A DNA stretch of 64,000 nucleotides from Donghicola sp041224595 (GCF_041224595.1 NZ_JBGFGN010000129.1:62001-126000), one strand, 5' to 3'. Positions 8,988-18,950 are shown, counted from the stretch's first letter. Numbers and translations: made by a program. The notes: generated by a model not told the origin, from the letters alone.

Positions 8988-9785
8988 GTGGCGATATTTC
9001 CCGTGGACCTTCCGTTTTTTCGAGATGCCGGCTCTGGCCGACCGATTATTTTCCTTCATGGATGGACCATGGACGGGTCGGTCTTTGACGAGCAGGCGCG
9101 CAGGCTCGTCCCGCGATTTCGCTGTTTGTCTCCTGACCTTCCCGGTCATGGACACAGCCGCCATTTGACTGCGAACATCCCGCGTAGCGCCGAGATGCTG
9201 GACAAGATGATCCAAGATTTGGCGTTGAAGGACGTCATTTTGGTCGGCTGGTCTATGGGCGCGCTAGTTGCGTGGCGGTATTTGGCGCGGTTTGGACAGG
9301 ATCGTGTGGCCGGGTTGGTCACTGTCGATATGTCTCCCAAGATTGCGAACGGGCCTGACTGGCAGCTTGGCCTGCTCAGGGCGACTCGCAAAGAGGCCGC
9401 AGATCCGAATTACCGCAGTGACTGGACCAAGCGTGCAGAGGCCATCGCGAGTGGCATGTTCAGCGGCGATGCTCCGGATCAGCCTGCCAGGATCAAGGCG
9501 GCCCAATCCATGATCAATGGACAGAACCCCGGCCTCATGCAGTCAATGTGGGCTTCGATGATGAAGACTGACGAGCGGGATGCCATCGGCGCAATCCGTG
9601 TTCCGTGGTTGATCTGCTATGGGGTGCATAGTCAAGTCTATCCCAGCGAGTTGCGGAAATGGCTGTTGAAGCGCGCGCCACAGGCGCGGGCCTTGGGCTT
9701 TTCGGAAAGTGGTCATAGCCCGCATCTCGAAGAGCCAGACACATTTGCACGGGCGCTGACGCGGTTTGTAGACGGGATTCACTGA
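8988..9785 (+). CDS. Alpha/beta-fold hydrolase
   Basis: This 265-residue serine hydrolase has the oxyanion segment FLHGWTMDGS near residue 24, the nucleophile elbow GWSMG near 88, and a C-terminal catalytic His in ESGHSPHLEEP. The esterase/lactonase-type core cannot be assigned a substrate from sequence alone. The start is a GTG at 8988; no upstream ATG exists, and the reading begins only about 20 residues before the oxyanion motif. It lies 79 bases after the oxidase gene on the same strand and may belong to that transcript. Its end overlaps the convergent phhB gene by seven bases. Confidence 0.85.
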   Translation: MAIFPVDLPFFRDAGSGRPIIFLHGWTMDGSVFDEQARRLVPRFRCLSPDLPGHGHSRHLTANIPRSAEMLDKMIQDLALKDVILVGWSMGALVAWRYLARFGQDRVAGLVTVDMSPKIANGPDWQLGLLRATRKEAADPNYRSDWTKRAEAIASGMFSGDAPDQPARIKAAQSMINGQNPGLMQSMWASMMKTDERDAIGAIRVPWLICYGVHSQVYPSELRKWLLKRAPQARALGFSESGHSPHLEEPDTFARALTRFVDGIH

Positions 9786-10069
9786 GCGTTCATGATCCGC
9801 GCAAGCTGGATATCGAGCGCCGTTAGCCCGCCAGCGTCATGGGTGGTCAGTCGGACATCAACGCGATTATAGACGTTTGACCACTCGGGATGGTGATCCA
9901 TTTTCTCGGCGGCCACGCCGATTTTGACCATCCACGCCAAGGCGTTGGGAAAGTCGGGAAACTTGAACCGGCGCTCAATGGCCGTGCCAGCGTCGTTCAG
10001 GGTCCACCCTTCGGACTCTAATTCAGCCATAGCTTTCGAACGCTCAGTTTCAGTGAGTTGGTCAGTCAT
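9779..10069 (-). CDS. phhB: 4a-hydroxytetrahydrobiopterin dehydratase (pterin-4a-carbinolamine dehydratase)
   Basis: This 96-residue protein recycles the pterin cofactor after aromatic hydroxylation. The family signature is clear: AAEKMDHHPEWSNVYN around residue 55, with the paired His residues of the active site, and LTTHDAGGLTALD near the C-terminus. Length matches the family. No phenylalanine hydroxylase is in the window, which is common because this protein is often encoded apart. Its ATG overlaps the stop of the upstream acyltransferase gene (ATGA), indicating translational coupling. Confidence 0.93.
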   Translation of the reverse strand: MTDQLTETERSKAMAELESEGWTLNDAGTAIERRFKFPDFPNALAWMVKIGVAAEKMDHHPEWSNVYNRVDVRLTTHDAGGLTALDIQLARIMNAQ

Positions 10070-11250
10070 TCCTTCTCCTCCACGTGGGTTTTACGGAACG
10101 GGCCATATTCCGTAAGAATTTCGATCTCTTCGTCGATGGCTGCGGCTTCGGCGCTTAGGAACTCTTGCACCGCTCGGCCAAGCCCCGGATCACGCAACCA
10201 GTGCAGGGAATGTGTGACCGTTGGCATGTACCCACGGGCGAGCTTGTGATCACCCTGAGCGCCCGCCTCGACCCGCAAGAGCTTGTGCTCGATTGCCCAA
10301 TCAATCGCGCGATAGTAGCAGAGTTCGAAGTGCAGGCAGGGGTGGTCTTCGATACAGCCCCAATATCGGCCATAGATCGTCTCGCGCCCGAGGAAGTTCA
10401 GCGCACCAGCGACATAGGTATCGTCACGCTCGGCCAAGACCAGAACCATGTCATCTCGCATCGTCTCGTGGGCGATGTCGAAAAAGGCGCGGGTCAGGTA
10501 GGGGCTTCCCCATTTGCGCGCGCCGGTATCTTGGTAAAATTGCCAGAAGCTGTCCCAGTGCTCTGGCGCGATCTCATCTCCCGTCAGAACATGGACAGTG
10601 CCACCAAAGCTGTTGGCACGCTCGCGTTCCTTGCGAATATTTTTGCGTTTCCGAGACGAAAGGCTCTGAAGGAAACCGTCAAAACTCTCGTAGTCGTCAT
10701 TTAGCCAGTGATATTGCTGGCTCTTGCGGCCCATCATGCCCAGAGTTTCACCGGTCGTAACCTCGTCCTCGGTGCAGAAGGTCGCGTGAACGCCGGATAG
10801 GCGGTTCTGCTCTGCGATCTGCATAGCGCCTTGCATCAAGGCGGAACGCGCACTTTCGGCAAAATCTGGGTGGGTAAGGAATCGGCGGCCGGTGGCGGGG
10901 GTGAATGGCACGGCGATCTGAAGCTTTGGGTAATATCGACCGCCTGCGCGTTCATAAGCGTGGGCCCAGTTGTGGTCGAAGATGTACTCGCCCTGACTGT
11001 GCCCCTTGGCATAAAGCGGTGCGACACCAATGAGCATCTCGCCAAGATAGGCGGCTAGATAATGCGGTTCCCATCCGGTGCCTGTGCCGACAGAGCCGCT
11101 CTGTTCGAGTGCCGACAGAAATCGCCATGTGGTAAACGGGTCAATCGGTGGCCCGCCATCCGCTGCTTCGGGGCAGGCGCAACTATCCCATTCGGTTTCG
11201 GTCAGGTCCGAGACCGAAGACAACATGCGGATTTCAATCGTTTCTCTCAT
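10066..11250 (-). CDS. FemAB/GNAT-like acyltransferase family protein (peptidogalycan biosynthesis type)
   Basis: This 394-residue protein resembles the family annotated as GNAT N-acetyltransferase or peptidogalycan biosynthesis protein, which shares the FemAB/GNAT fold. Visible features include the basic stretch SSRKRKNIRKERERA near residue 200, the GRYWGCIEDHPCLHFELCYY block near 295, and a C-terminal GAQGDHKLARGYMP segment. The biochemical role of the family is not established, to my knowledge. It is coupled to phhB downstream and follows the phosphodiesterase gene after 43 bases. Confidence 0.8.
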   Translation of the reverse strand: MRETIEIRMLSSVSDLTETEWDSCACPEAADGGPPIDPFTTWRFLSALEQSGSVGTGTGWEPHYLAAYLGEMLIGVAPLYAKGHSQGEYIFDHNWAHAYERAGGRYYPKLQIAVPFTPATGRRFLTHPDFAESARSALMQGAMQIAEQNRLSGVHATFCTEDEVTTGETLGMMGRKSQQYHWLNDDYESFDGFLQSLSSRKRKNIRKERERANSFGGTVHVLTGDEIAPEHWDSFWQFYQDTGARKWGSPYLTRAFFDIAHETMRDDMVLVLAERDDTYVAGALNFLGRETIYGRYWGCIEDHPCLHFELCYYRAIDWAIEHKLLRVEAGAQGDHKLARGYMPTVTHSLHWLRDPGLGRAVQEFLSAEAAAIDEEIEILTEYGPFRKTHVEEKE

Positions 11251-11293
11251 GTGGTCACCCCCGCTGCCAAAGGTGGTCTATTCCCGTGCAGGT

Positions 11294-12046
11294 TCAAGCG
11301 GGGGCGTAGTTTTCGAAGGTCACATTTTCCGCAACGGTGCGCGCTTCGGCCTCTTGTTGTGCAGAGCGGATCGTCCAGCACAAAACATGGATGCCTTGTG
11401 ATTTGAGATCAGCCACTCTCGGGTTCTTCAGATCGCGGCGGTCGTGGCTGATAAAGCTGCACCCCAAACGAGTCACGTCCTCCATCTTCTGTAACTCTTG
11501 CAGGCGGTCCTTTGTGGCCGAGGGCCAATCGTCCTTGGCATAGTCGCAGGTCGTTAGCCCTCGGGCGATGTCAGGGCACAAAGAGGCCATGCGCGCGATC
11601 GAATGCGGGTTAAATGACATCACGGAGACAGCCCCGGAGTAGCTTTTCAGGGCCTCTGCTGTGGCTTCTTCCAGTTCGCCGACCTTTGGGCCAAGGCCAC
11701 CGTCCTGGTCCTTGATCTCGATGAGCAGTGGAACGCGTCCGTCGATCCGGTCCAGAACCTCTGGCAAAGTCGGGATGCCAGAGCGCGCACCGACCAGATG
11801 AATATTGCGCAACTCGTCCGCTGTATGATGGCGAATCGCGCCAGTGGCTTTGGTCAGGCGGCGCAGGTCGTAGTCATGAAAGACCATCGCCTGACCGTCT
11901 GCGCTGAGCTGCAAATCAATCTCGATTCCGTATCCTGCGTCACAGGCGGCTTCGATCGCCTCGACGCTGTTTTCTGGTCGCCCCATCCCGTGAAGGGCTC
12001 GATGGGCGATGGGGCGCTCCAGAAAGCGCGGATCAAGGCGGGTCAT
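11294..12046 (-). CDS. Glycerophosphodiester phosphodiesterase family protein
   Basis: This 250-residue enzyme hydrolyses glycerophosphodiesters to an alcohol and glycerol 3-phosphate. The TIM-barrel catalytic pattern is present: AHRALHGMGRPENSVEA at residues 14-30 with the catalytic His and Glu, EIDLQLSADG near 41, and VFHDYDLRR near 55. There is no signal peptide, so it is probably cytoplasmic. Its ATG overlaps the RidA stop (ATGA), so the two are co-translated. Confidence 0.92.
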   Translation of the reverse strand: MTRLDPRFLERPIAHRALHGMGRPENSVEAIEAACDAGYGIEIDLQLSADGQAMVFHDYDLRRLTKATGAIRHHTADELRNIHLVGARSGIPTLPEVLDRIDGRVPLLIEIKDQDGGLGPKVGELEEATAEALKSYSGAVSVMSFNPHSIARMASLCPDIARGLTTCDYAKDDWPSATKDRLQELQKMEDVTRLGCSFISHDRRDLKNPRVADLKSQGIHVLCWTIRSAQQEAEARTVAENVTFENYAPA

Positions 12047-12507
12047 CGGATCTGGAAAATCGCTTCGATTTCGACGGCTACGCCAAGGGGCAAGCTGGCA
12101 GCGGAGACTGCCGAACGCGCATGACGTCCGTTTTCACCCAGCACTTCGACCATCAGGTCCGAGGCGCCATTGATGACTTTGGGCTGCTCAGTGAAGTCTG
12201 CGGTCGAGTTCACGAAACCGACCAATTTGACCAAGCGCACAACGCGGTCCAGATCCCCGTCACACGCAGCTTTGGCTTGGGCCAGAAGGCTCAGCGCGCA
12301 GCGACGGGCTGCTGCTGCGCCTGCTTCGGTGTCCAGATCTGCACCCAGCTTGCCAGTGATCAGACCGTTCTCATCCGAGCTAATCTGGCCAGAGATGTGA
12401 ACCAGATCGCCAACCTGAACAAAGGGGACATAATTCGCGGCCGGTGCGGGGGCGTCGGGCAGGGTGATTCCAAGTTCGCCAAGACGGGTTTCAATGGTTC
12501 CGGTCAT
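12043..12507 (-). CDS. RidA/YjgF family protein
   Basis: This 154-residue protein belongs to the RidA superfamily, which removes reactive enamine/imine intermediates from PLP enzymes. The core Arg-containing segment HARSAVSAASLPLGVAVEIEA is near the C-terminus, and the HISGQISSDENG strand is near residue 38. The length above 150 residues matches the YjgF_like/archaeal-type subfamily more than the 128-residue classical RidA, so the exact substrate is open. It is the first gene of a minus-strand operon with the phosphodiesterase and probably the next two genes. Confidence 0.88.
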   Translation of the reverse strand: MTGTIETRLGELGITLPDAPAPAANYVPFVQVGDLVHISGQISSDENGLITGKLGADLDTEAGAAAARRCALSLLAQAKAACDGDLDRVVRLVKLVGFVNSTADFTEQPKVINGASDLMVEVLGENGRHARSAVSAASLPLGVAVEIEAIFQIR

Positions 12508-12860
12508 AGTCCGTTCCTTTTGGTGCGTTTGCGCGGACGCTAGCGGGGAACATTCCGTTGCGATAGCCCACTTCAGTCGTATCCGCGCGCTTTTCCGAAA
12601 TTTAAGGCGCAGTGCACGCGAAGTCTTTCGTAAGTGTGTGACGCTATTTCATGCAGCTTTGATCACTTCATCGCGACCACCGTCAAACTTGGCTGCGTGA
12701 CTACGGGAAAACCGCTAGTTGATAGATTGAACAACTGTGCCAGTTTGGTAGCCAGAACCGTAGTCATTAAAACACAATTGCCAGAGAAAGCGTGTGACGC
12801 TCTAGGCTTTCGGAAATTTTTGATTAGTTGATGCCTCGGATTTATTTGACAGGAAGACCC
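12508..12860. other. Gene-free divergent promoter region with paired palindromes
   Basis: This 353-bp stretch separates the divergent RidA and MlaA genes and is more AT-rich than its neighbours. I see no convincing gene or RNA in it. It carries two copies of one palindrome: AGTGT-GTG-ACGCT at 12633-12645 and the perfect AGCGT-GTG-ACGCT at 12789-12801. These could be binding sites for a dimeric regulator controlling one or both genes. Confidence 0.5.
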
Positions 12861-13640
12861 GTGCCCACACCCGATCTATTCAAACGCGCTCGCGCAGGAT
12901 TTGCGCCTATGTTTGCCGTCTGTGCATTGGGTCTCCTGACGGCCTGTGCATCGCCTGAACCCCAAGAGTTGGTCGCCGATCCCTATGAGCCTCTGAACCG
13001 CAAGGTTCACGGCCTATCCAAAGGCTTGGATACTTCGCTAATCCGCCCCGCGGCGGTCACTTACGGCACCGTCGTACCCAATCCGGTGCGGATGGGGATT
13101 TCCAACGTCGCGGATAACTTGACGCTGCCTTCCGAAGCATTGAACGGTTTGCTTCAGGGGGATGGTGAGCTGGCGTTGAACAGTAGTTTTCGCTTCGTCA
13201 TCAACTCGACCTTTGGTCTTGCGGGCCTGCTTGATCCGGCCAGCAAGATGGGTCTGTCGAACATGGACACCGACTTCGGCGAGACGCTCCATGTCTGGGG
13301 CTTCAAAGAGGGCGCTTACCTAGAAGTGCCTCTCATGGGGCCGTCCACCGAACGTGACCTGACCGGCAAAGCCATTGACGCTGTGATAAACCCCGTGACT
13401 TTGGTTGCCCCACTTACCTTTACCGCAGCGCGCCGCAGCCTGAATGTTGCTGACCGTTTGGACACCCGCTACCGCTATGACGAGACGATCAGTTCAACTC
13501 TTTATGAAAGCGCCGATAGTTACGCTCAGGCGAAGCTGCTCTATATTCAGAATCGACGGTTCGAGCTGGGGCAAGGTGCCGAAGGCGCGGACGAGAGTGA
13601 AATATACTTCGATCCTTACGAGGACCCTTATGCTGAATAA
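12861..13640 (+). CDS. mlaA: MlaA (VacJ) family outer-membrane lipoprotein
   Basis: This lipoprotein takes misplaced phospholipids from the outer leaflet of the outer membrane. A lipoprotein signal ends in the lipobox LTAC (Cys29 from the chosen start). The family hallmark DPYEPLNRKVHGLSKGLD follows, and the PSEALNGLLQGD and NSTFGLAGLLDPAS blocks match VacJ. I prefer the GTG at 12861 (259 residues), which has AGGAAG upstream; an ATG at 12831 would add ten residues and has no ribosome site. The stop codon lies inside the start of the mlaC-like gene (11-bp overlap). Confidence 0.9.
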   Translation: MPTPDLFKRARAGFAPMFAVCALGLLTACASPEPQELVADPYEPLNRKVHGLSKGLDTSLIRPAAVTYGTVVPNPVRMGISNVADNLTLPSEALNGLLQGDGELALNSSFRFVINSTFGLAGLLDPASKMGLSNMDTDFGETLHVWGFKEGAYLEVPLMGPSTERDLTGKAIDAVINPVTLVAPLTFTAARRSLNVADRLDTRYRYDETISSTLYESADSYAQAKLLYIQNRRFELGQGAEGADESEIYFDPYEDPYAE

Positions 13641-14232
13641 TTCCATTACCCGCCGGAACGTCCTGTTCGGCGCTTCGGCCTTGACCTTTGTATCGGCTCT
13701 GCCCGCGGTCGCCCTGACCGAAGCAGGCGCAACCAAGCTGATCAACAGTGTTATCGGCCAGATCAACTCTGTCATTGCTTCGGGTCAATCCGAAGCTGCG
13801 ATGATCAAGCAGTTCGAGAACATTTTCGTCCGCTATTCGGATGTGCCGACCATTGCTCGCTATACTCTGGGTGTTGCAGCCCGCTCGGCCAGTGCCTCTC
13901 AATTGCGGTCGTTTACCGACGCGTTCACGGGCTATATTTCGCGCAAATACGGCAAGCGGTTCCGCGAGTTCATGGGCGGACGACTCGAGGTGCAACAGAC
14001 CAAAGCGGTCAAGAGCTTTTACGAGGTCAAAACGCTGGCCTACCTGCCTGGTTCTGCTCCCTTCGATGTGACCTTCCTTGTGTCGGACAAGTCGGGCAAA
14101 GACCTGTTTTTCAACATGTTCATCGAAGGTGTGAACCTTCTGTTGACCGAACGAGAAGAGATCGGCGCAATGCTGGATCGTCGCGGCGGTAGCATCGACA
14201 GCCTGATTGCGGATCTTCAAAGGGCAGGCTGA
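13630..14232 (+). CDS. mlaC: MlaC/Ttg2D family phospholipid-binding periplasmic protein
   Basis: This 200-residue exported protein belongs to the ABC-transporter auxiliary family MlaC/Ttg2D, which shuttles phospholipids across the periplasm. The N-terminus NSITRRNVLFGASALTFVS has a twin-Arg pair before a hydrophobic stretch, so Tat export is possible. The body shows the family pattern FENIFVRYSDVPTIARYTLG and FTGYISRKYGKRF. It overlaps mlaA and the following gene, so all three are probably translated together. The MlaFED transporter is not in this window. Confidence 0.9.
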   Translation: MLNNSITRRNVLFGASALTFVSALPAVALTEAGATKLINSVIGQINSVIASGQSEAAMIKQFENIFVRYSDVPTIARYTLGVAARSASASQLRSFTDAFTGYISRKYGKRFREFMGGRLEVQQTKAVKSFYEVKTLAYLPGSAPFDVTFLVSDKSGKDLFFNMFIEGVNLLLTEREEIGAMLDRRGGSIDSLIADLQRAG

Positions 14233-14762
14233 TGGTCAGACCCACTCTCGTAGCGGCAGCTCTTTGCGGGGCTGCAACTACTGCTTCGGCAGGTTTTGAC
14301 GGCATCTACAAGCAAGCCGCAGATTCGGACTGTGCGCTCGTTGGCGTAGACGGTGGCGCTCTGAAGATCGAGGATGATGTCTTCTATGGTGTCGACGCCA
14401 CCTGCGAGATGGTGGACCCCGTTCCCGTGAACGACATGGATGCAGTGCTGTACACAATGCGCTGCACCTCTGAAAAAGGCGAATGGTCCGCACGCTCTAT
14501 GATATTGAACGGCGCTGATGGCGGACTGATCATGGTGTGGGATGGATACGCGTTCAAATACGACTCGTGCCCAGACCCCGACTCCGCCAATCCAGTAACG
14601 GAATCTATACCCGAAGACGCGACAGTCGTGAGTGGGGAGGATGCTGAGGAAACGGTCGAGCCCGCCGTATCCGCCGACCCAGCTTCAAAGCCCGCCGCGC
14701 CCGAAGGCGAAGCGGAAGAGCTTCCGGTAGAGGATGCGGAACTCGATACCGAAGCTGGTTAA
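14232..14762 (+). CDS. Unknown secreted protein with Cys-rich N-domain and acidic tail
   Basis: I do not recognise this 176-residue protein. It has a signal peptide ending near TTASA, a compact domain of about 100 residues with four Cys (in DSDCALV, DATCEMV, TMRCTSE, YDSCPD) that could form two disulfides, and a tail of about 60 residues rich in Glu, Asp, Ala and Pro that is likely disordered. Its ATG overlaps the mlaC stop (TGATG), which points to a role linked to phospholipid traffic at the envelope. It ends four bases into the convergent penicillin-binding-protein gene. Confidence 0.75.
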   Translation: MVRPTLVAAALCGAATTASAGFDGIYKQAADSDCALVGVDGGALKIEDDVFYGVDATCEMVDPVPVNDMDAVLYTMRCTSEKGEWSARSMILNGADGGLIMVWDGYAFKYDSCPDPDSANPVTESIPEDATVVSGEDAEETVEPAVSADPASKPAAPEGEAEELPVEDAELDTEAG

Positions 14763-16942
14763 TTCCCGCCGAAGATCGAATTCAGGACATCCCGAAGAAC
14801 TGTATCCACAGCATCGACAGGGTTTTGCGCCGGTCGCGGCGCGGCCCGAGGCACCTCGCGTGTTTGGGCAACGTTAGGCTCGGGCGCAGGGCGCAGCATC
14901 GGCAGTGGTTTGGTGGGCATCCCGTCGTGGACACGGGTCATGGTCTCGCGCCAGATTTCAGCAGGAAGACCGCCGCCCGTCACGCCCTTGAGCGGGGTGT
15001 TGTCATCATAGCCCATCCAGACGCCCGCAACGTAATCAGCAGTGAAGCCGACAAACCATGCATCGCGCGCCGCAGATGTGGTGCCGGTTTTGCCCGCAGC
15101 TTCGCGGCCATCCGGTAGCCGAGCACGTGTGCCAGTGCCTTCGCTCACCACTTTAGACATCATATAGATCAACTCGCGCGCCGCATCCTCGCGGATTACA
15201 CGCTCTCCGATGCCGCCTTCGGTATCCATCAGCGGGGCGTCATCATCGAGAAGTCGCAGTTCTGTCAGGCCGTAAGGTTTAACCGACGACCCACCGTTCA
15301 GAATACCTGCGTAGGCTCCAGTAACTTCGATCAGGGTCGACTCTGACGCGCCTAGGGCCAGCGCAGGTCCTTCGGCCAGATCGCTTTGGATGCCAAAGTC
15401 GGATGCGATCCGGCGGACATTCTCGCGATCTACAGCTTCAGAGACCTTGACCGCAGGAATGTTCAGAGAGTTTGCCAGCGCATATTCTAGTGTTACGCGG
15501 CCATAATGCTTGCGTGTGTAGTTTTCGGGGGACCAAGGACCAGAGCCCGGGATGTCGATCGTGTAGGGTTCGTCCACGACCGTCGAATTCCAGTGATGTC
15601 CCAATTCCAGCGCCGTCGCGTAGACAAAGGGTTTGAAGGCAGAGCCCGTTTGACGCTTGGCCGAGGTGGCCCTGTTGAACACACCACTGACCTGGGTGCG
15701 GCGTCCGCCCACCATCGCGCGGACCGCGCCGTCAGCGCTCATCACGACGATGGCGGCCTGCGCTTTGGATGTTTCGCTGACCTTGGTTTCAAAGATGGTC
15801 TTCATCGCATCTTCGGCGGCTTTCTGGATGCGCTGGTCGAGCGTGGTTTTGATAATGACGTCTTCGGTGGTCTCGCGGGTAAAGAACTCTGGTCCGTCAG
15901 ACATCACCCAGTCGGCGAAATACCCGCCCGCTTTGGCTTCGGCAGCCTCAGACAGTTGTGCAGGGCTGTTGATCGCGGTGTTGGCTTGCGAGGCGGTCAG
16001 ATAGCCTTGGTCTTCCATAAGGCCGACGATGATTTTGGCCCGTTGCTGTGACCGTTCAAGGTTATTCGTCGGGGCATACCGTGTCGGAGCCTTCAGCAGC
16101 CCCGCCAGCATGGCCGATTCGGCAGGCGAAACATTCGAGGCAGATTTGCCAAAATAGCGCTGCGATGCGGCCTCGAAACCACGCGCGCCCGCCCCAAGGA
16201 AGGCGCGGTTCATATAAATCGTCAGAATCTCTTCTTTGGAGTATTTGGCCTCCATCGCCATGGCAAAGATTGCCTCTTTGACCTTGCGCCACAGAGTCGT
16301 CTGGCGGCAGTCGCTTTCGTACTCTGTTTCGGTCATGCCTGAATTCGGGTCGAAAGGCACACCAAGACAGAGCAACTTAGCGGTCTGCTGGGTGATGGTC
16401 GAACCGCCGTGACCGGACAGTGGCCCGCGGCCCTCGCTCAGGTTGATCTTTACTGCGCTTGCAATGCCGATGGGGTCTACGCCGATGTGATAGTAAAAGC
16501 GTTTGTCTTCTGTCGCGACGATCGCGTCACGCAGATAGGGTGACACGGTGTCCGCCGTGATTACCCCGCCAAACTGGTCGCCCCGCCACGCAAACACTGC
16601 ACCATTGCGGTCCATCAAGGTGACAGAGCCGCGCGCACGCCCGTCCACAACTTCGGAGACAGGTGGCAGCGTTGTATAGATATAGAGTACCCCCGCGCCG
16701 ATCAGCAGCGCAGTGACCATACCGATCCGCCAACCGAATCCCCACAGCACGCGCCAAATCAATCCAAAAAAGCCAAGCACGATGCCCGAAATCAGACCAC
16801 GTTTCTTGGTCGAACGGGGCTTTCGCGCCTTTTTGTTTGGGGTTTTCGACGCGGCGGCTTTCTTTTTGGCGGGGGCCGACCGAGACTGAGAACTGCGTTT
16901 GTCAGCGACAAGTCTGCCGCTCCCGCGAGGACGATTTACCAT
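14759..16942 (-). CDS. Penicillin-binding protein 1A-type bifunctional transglycosylase/transpeptidase
   Basis: This class A penicillin-binding protein polymerises and cross-links peptidoglycan. A very basic cytoplasmic N-terminus is followed by one membrane helix (about residues 55-85), a family-51 transglycosylase domain with the catalytic-Glu motif ATEDKRFYYH, and a transpeptidase domain with SAFK (Ser near 434), SLN in YALANSLNIP, and KTG in AGKTGTTSAA. From the ATG at 16942 it has 727 residues. The frame is open to 17080 and other ATGs exist at 16996 and 17008, but that upstream DNA is AT-rich and unlike coding sequence. The start is the least certain point. Confidence 0.92.
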   Translation of the reverse strand: MVNRPRGSGRLVADKRSSQSRSAPAKKKAAASKTPNKKARKPRSTKKRGLISGIVLGFFGLIWRVLWGFGWRIGMVTALLIGAGVLYIYTTLPPVSEVVDGRARGSVTLMDRNGAVFAWRGDQFGGVITADTVSPYLRDAIVATEDKRFYYHIGVDPIGIASAVKINLSEGRGPLSGHGGSTITQQTAKLLCLGVPFDPNSGMTETEYESDCRQTTLWRKVKEAIFAMAMEAKYSKEEILTIYMNRAFLGAGARGFEAASQRYFGKSASNVSPAESAMLAGLLKAPTRYAPTNNLERSQQRAKIIVGLMEDQGYLTASQANTAINSPAQLSEAAEAKAGGYFADWVMSDGPEFFTRETTEDVIIKTTLDQRIQKAAEDAMKTIFETKVSETSKAQAAIVVMSADGAVRAMVGGRRTQVSGVFNRATSAKRQTGSAFKPFVYATALELGHHWNSTVVDEPYTIDIPGSGPWSPENYTRKHYGRVTLEYALANSLNIPAVKVSEAVDRENVRRIASDFGIQSDLAEGPALALGASESTLIEVTGAYAGILNGGSSVKPYGLTELRLLDDDAPLMDTEGGIGERVIREDAARELIYMMSKVVSEGTGTRARLPDGREAAGKTGTTSAARDAWFVGFTADYVAGVWMGYDDNTPLKGVTGGGLPAEIWRETMTRVHDGMPTKPLPMLRPAPEPNVAQTREVPRAAPRPAQNPVDAVDTVLRDVLNSIFGGN

Positions 16943-17192
16943 GGTGGTCTGCTCGTTGCTTGGTTTTGCGGCTAATTTACCTTCAAAAGGGTGCATTGTA
17001 GACCCCATCAAGAAGGTTTGATCATTCATATTTTGATCAATAATTGTGCATTTTTGAATTTGTGCACATATTTTCATCAATCATGCCCTTAAACCACCCC
17101 TAATGATCCCTCTCCGACTTGTTGCAAGGGCGGATTCTCGCCTTTCTGCCGGAGCAACCCGCAGCAACGTCTGCCAATCAAAGGGGACCAAG
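16943..17192. other. AT-rich divergent regulatory region between PBP1A gene and glnK
   Basis: This gap holds the promoters of two divergent genes. Short repeats are visible: TTTGATCA at 17017-17024 and 17032-17039, and TTGTGCA at 17044-17050 and 17060-17066. The spacings of 15 and 16 bases put copies off a whole helical turn. I see no clear sigma-54 promoter for glnK. The repeats may be regulator sites but cannot be assigned. Confidence 0.4.
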
Positions 17193-17531
17193 GTGAAATT
17201 CATCATTGCAACAATTAAACCGTTCAAGCTCGAAGAGGTCCGTGAAGCACTGACTTCGATCGGCGTGCGCGGCATGATGGTAACCGAGATCAAAGGCTTC
17301 GGCTCCCAGTCGGGACATACCGAGATCTACCGTGGTGCAGAATATGCCGTCAATTTCGTGCCGAAGATCAAGCTCGAGATCGCATGTGCAGCTTCGATGG
17401 CAGACCAAGTTGTCGACACCATCCAAAAGACCGCCAAGACCGACAAGATCGGTGACGGCAAAATTTTCGTTCTCGACCTGCAGGCCGCCCTCCGCGTCCG
17501 CACCGGCGAAACCAACGAAGACGCTCTGTAA
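17193..17531 (+). CDS. glnK: Nitrogen regulatory protein P-II (GlnK)
   Basis: This 112-residue P-II protein senses glutamine, 2-oxoglutarate and ATP/ADP and controls the ammonium channel beside it. The T-loop reads SGHTEIYRGAEY with the uridylylation Tyr at 51, and the B-loop follows at KIGDGKIFV. The start is a GTG preceded by AAAGGGGACC. It lies 26 bases before amtB, the standard glnK-amtB pairing, which distinguishes it from a glnB normally paired with glnA. Confidence 0.96.
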   Translation: MKFIIATIKPFKLEEVREALTSIGVRGMMVTEIKGFGSQSGHTEIYRGAEYAVNFVPKIKLEIACAASMADQVVDTIQKTAKTDKIGDGKIFVLDLQAALRVRTGETNEDAL

Positions 17532-17557
17532 GCGCGTAACTAGGGACCAATAGTCAA

Positions 17558-18892
<1,335 letters not shown>

Positions 18893-18918
18893 TCAGATCT
18901 TCGATCATCGGAAAACAG

Positions 18919-18950
18919 ATCGGGCGCCCAAGTGGCGCCCGATTTCTTTG
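18919..18950. terminator. Bidirectional terminator between amtB and rhodanese gene
   Basis: ATCGGGCGCC (18919-18928) pairs perfectly with GGCGCCCGAT (18934-18943) around a five-base loop, followed by TTCTTTG. It can end amtB and the convergent rhodanese transcript. Confidence 0.85.

Noticed and set aside
17018..17040. FNR-like TTGAT...ATCAA pair upstream of glnK
   Set aside because: The half-sites are 13 bases apart, whereas FNR/FnrL sites need a four-base gap.
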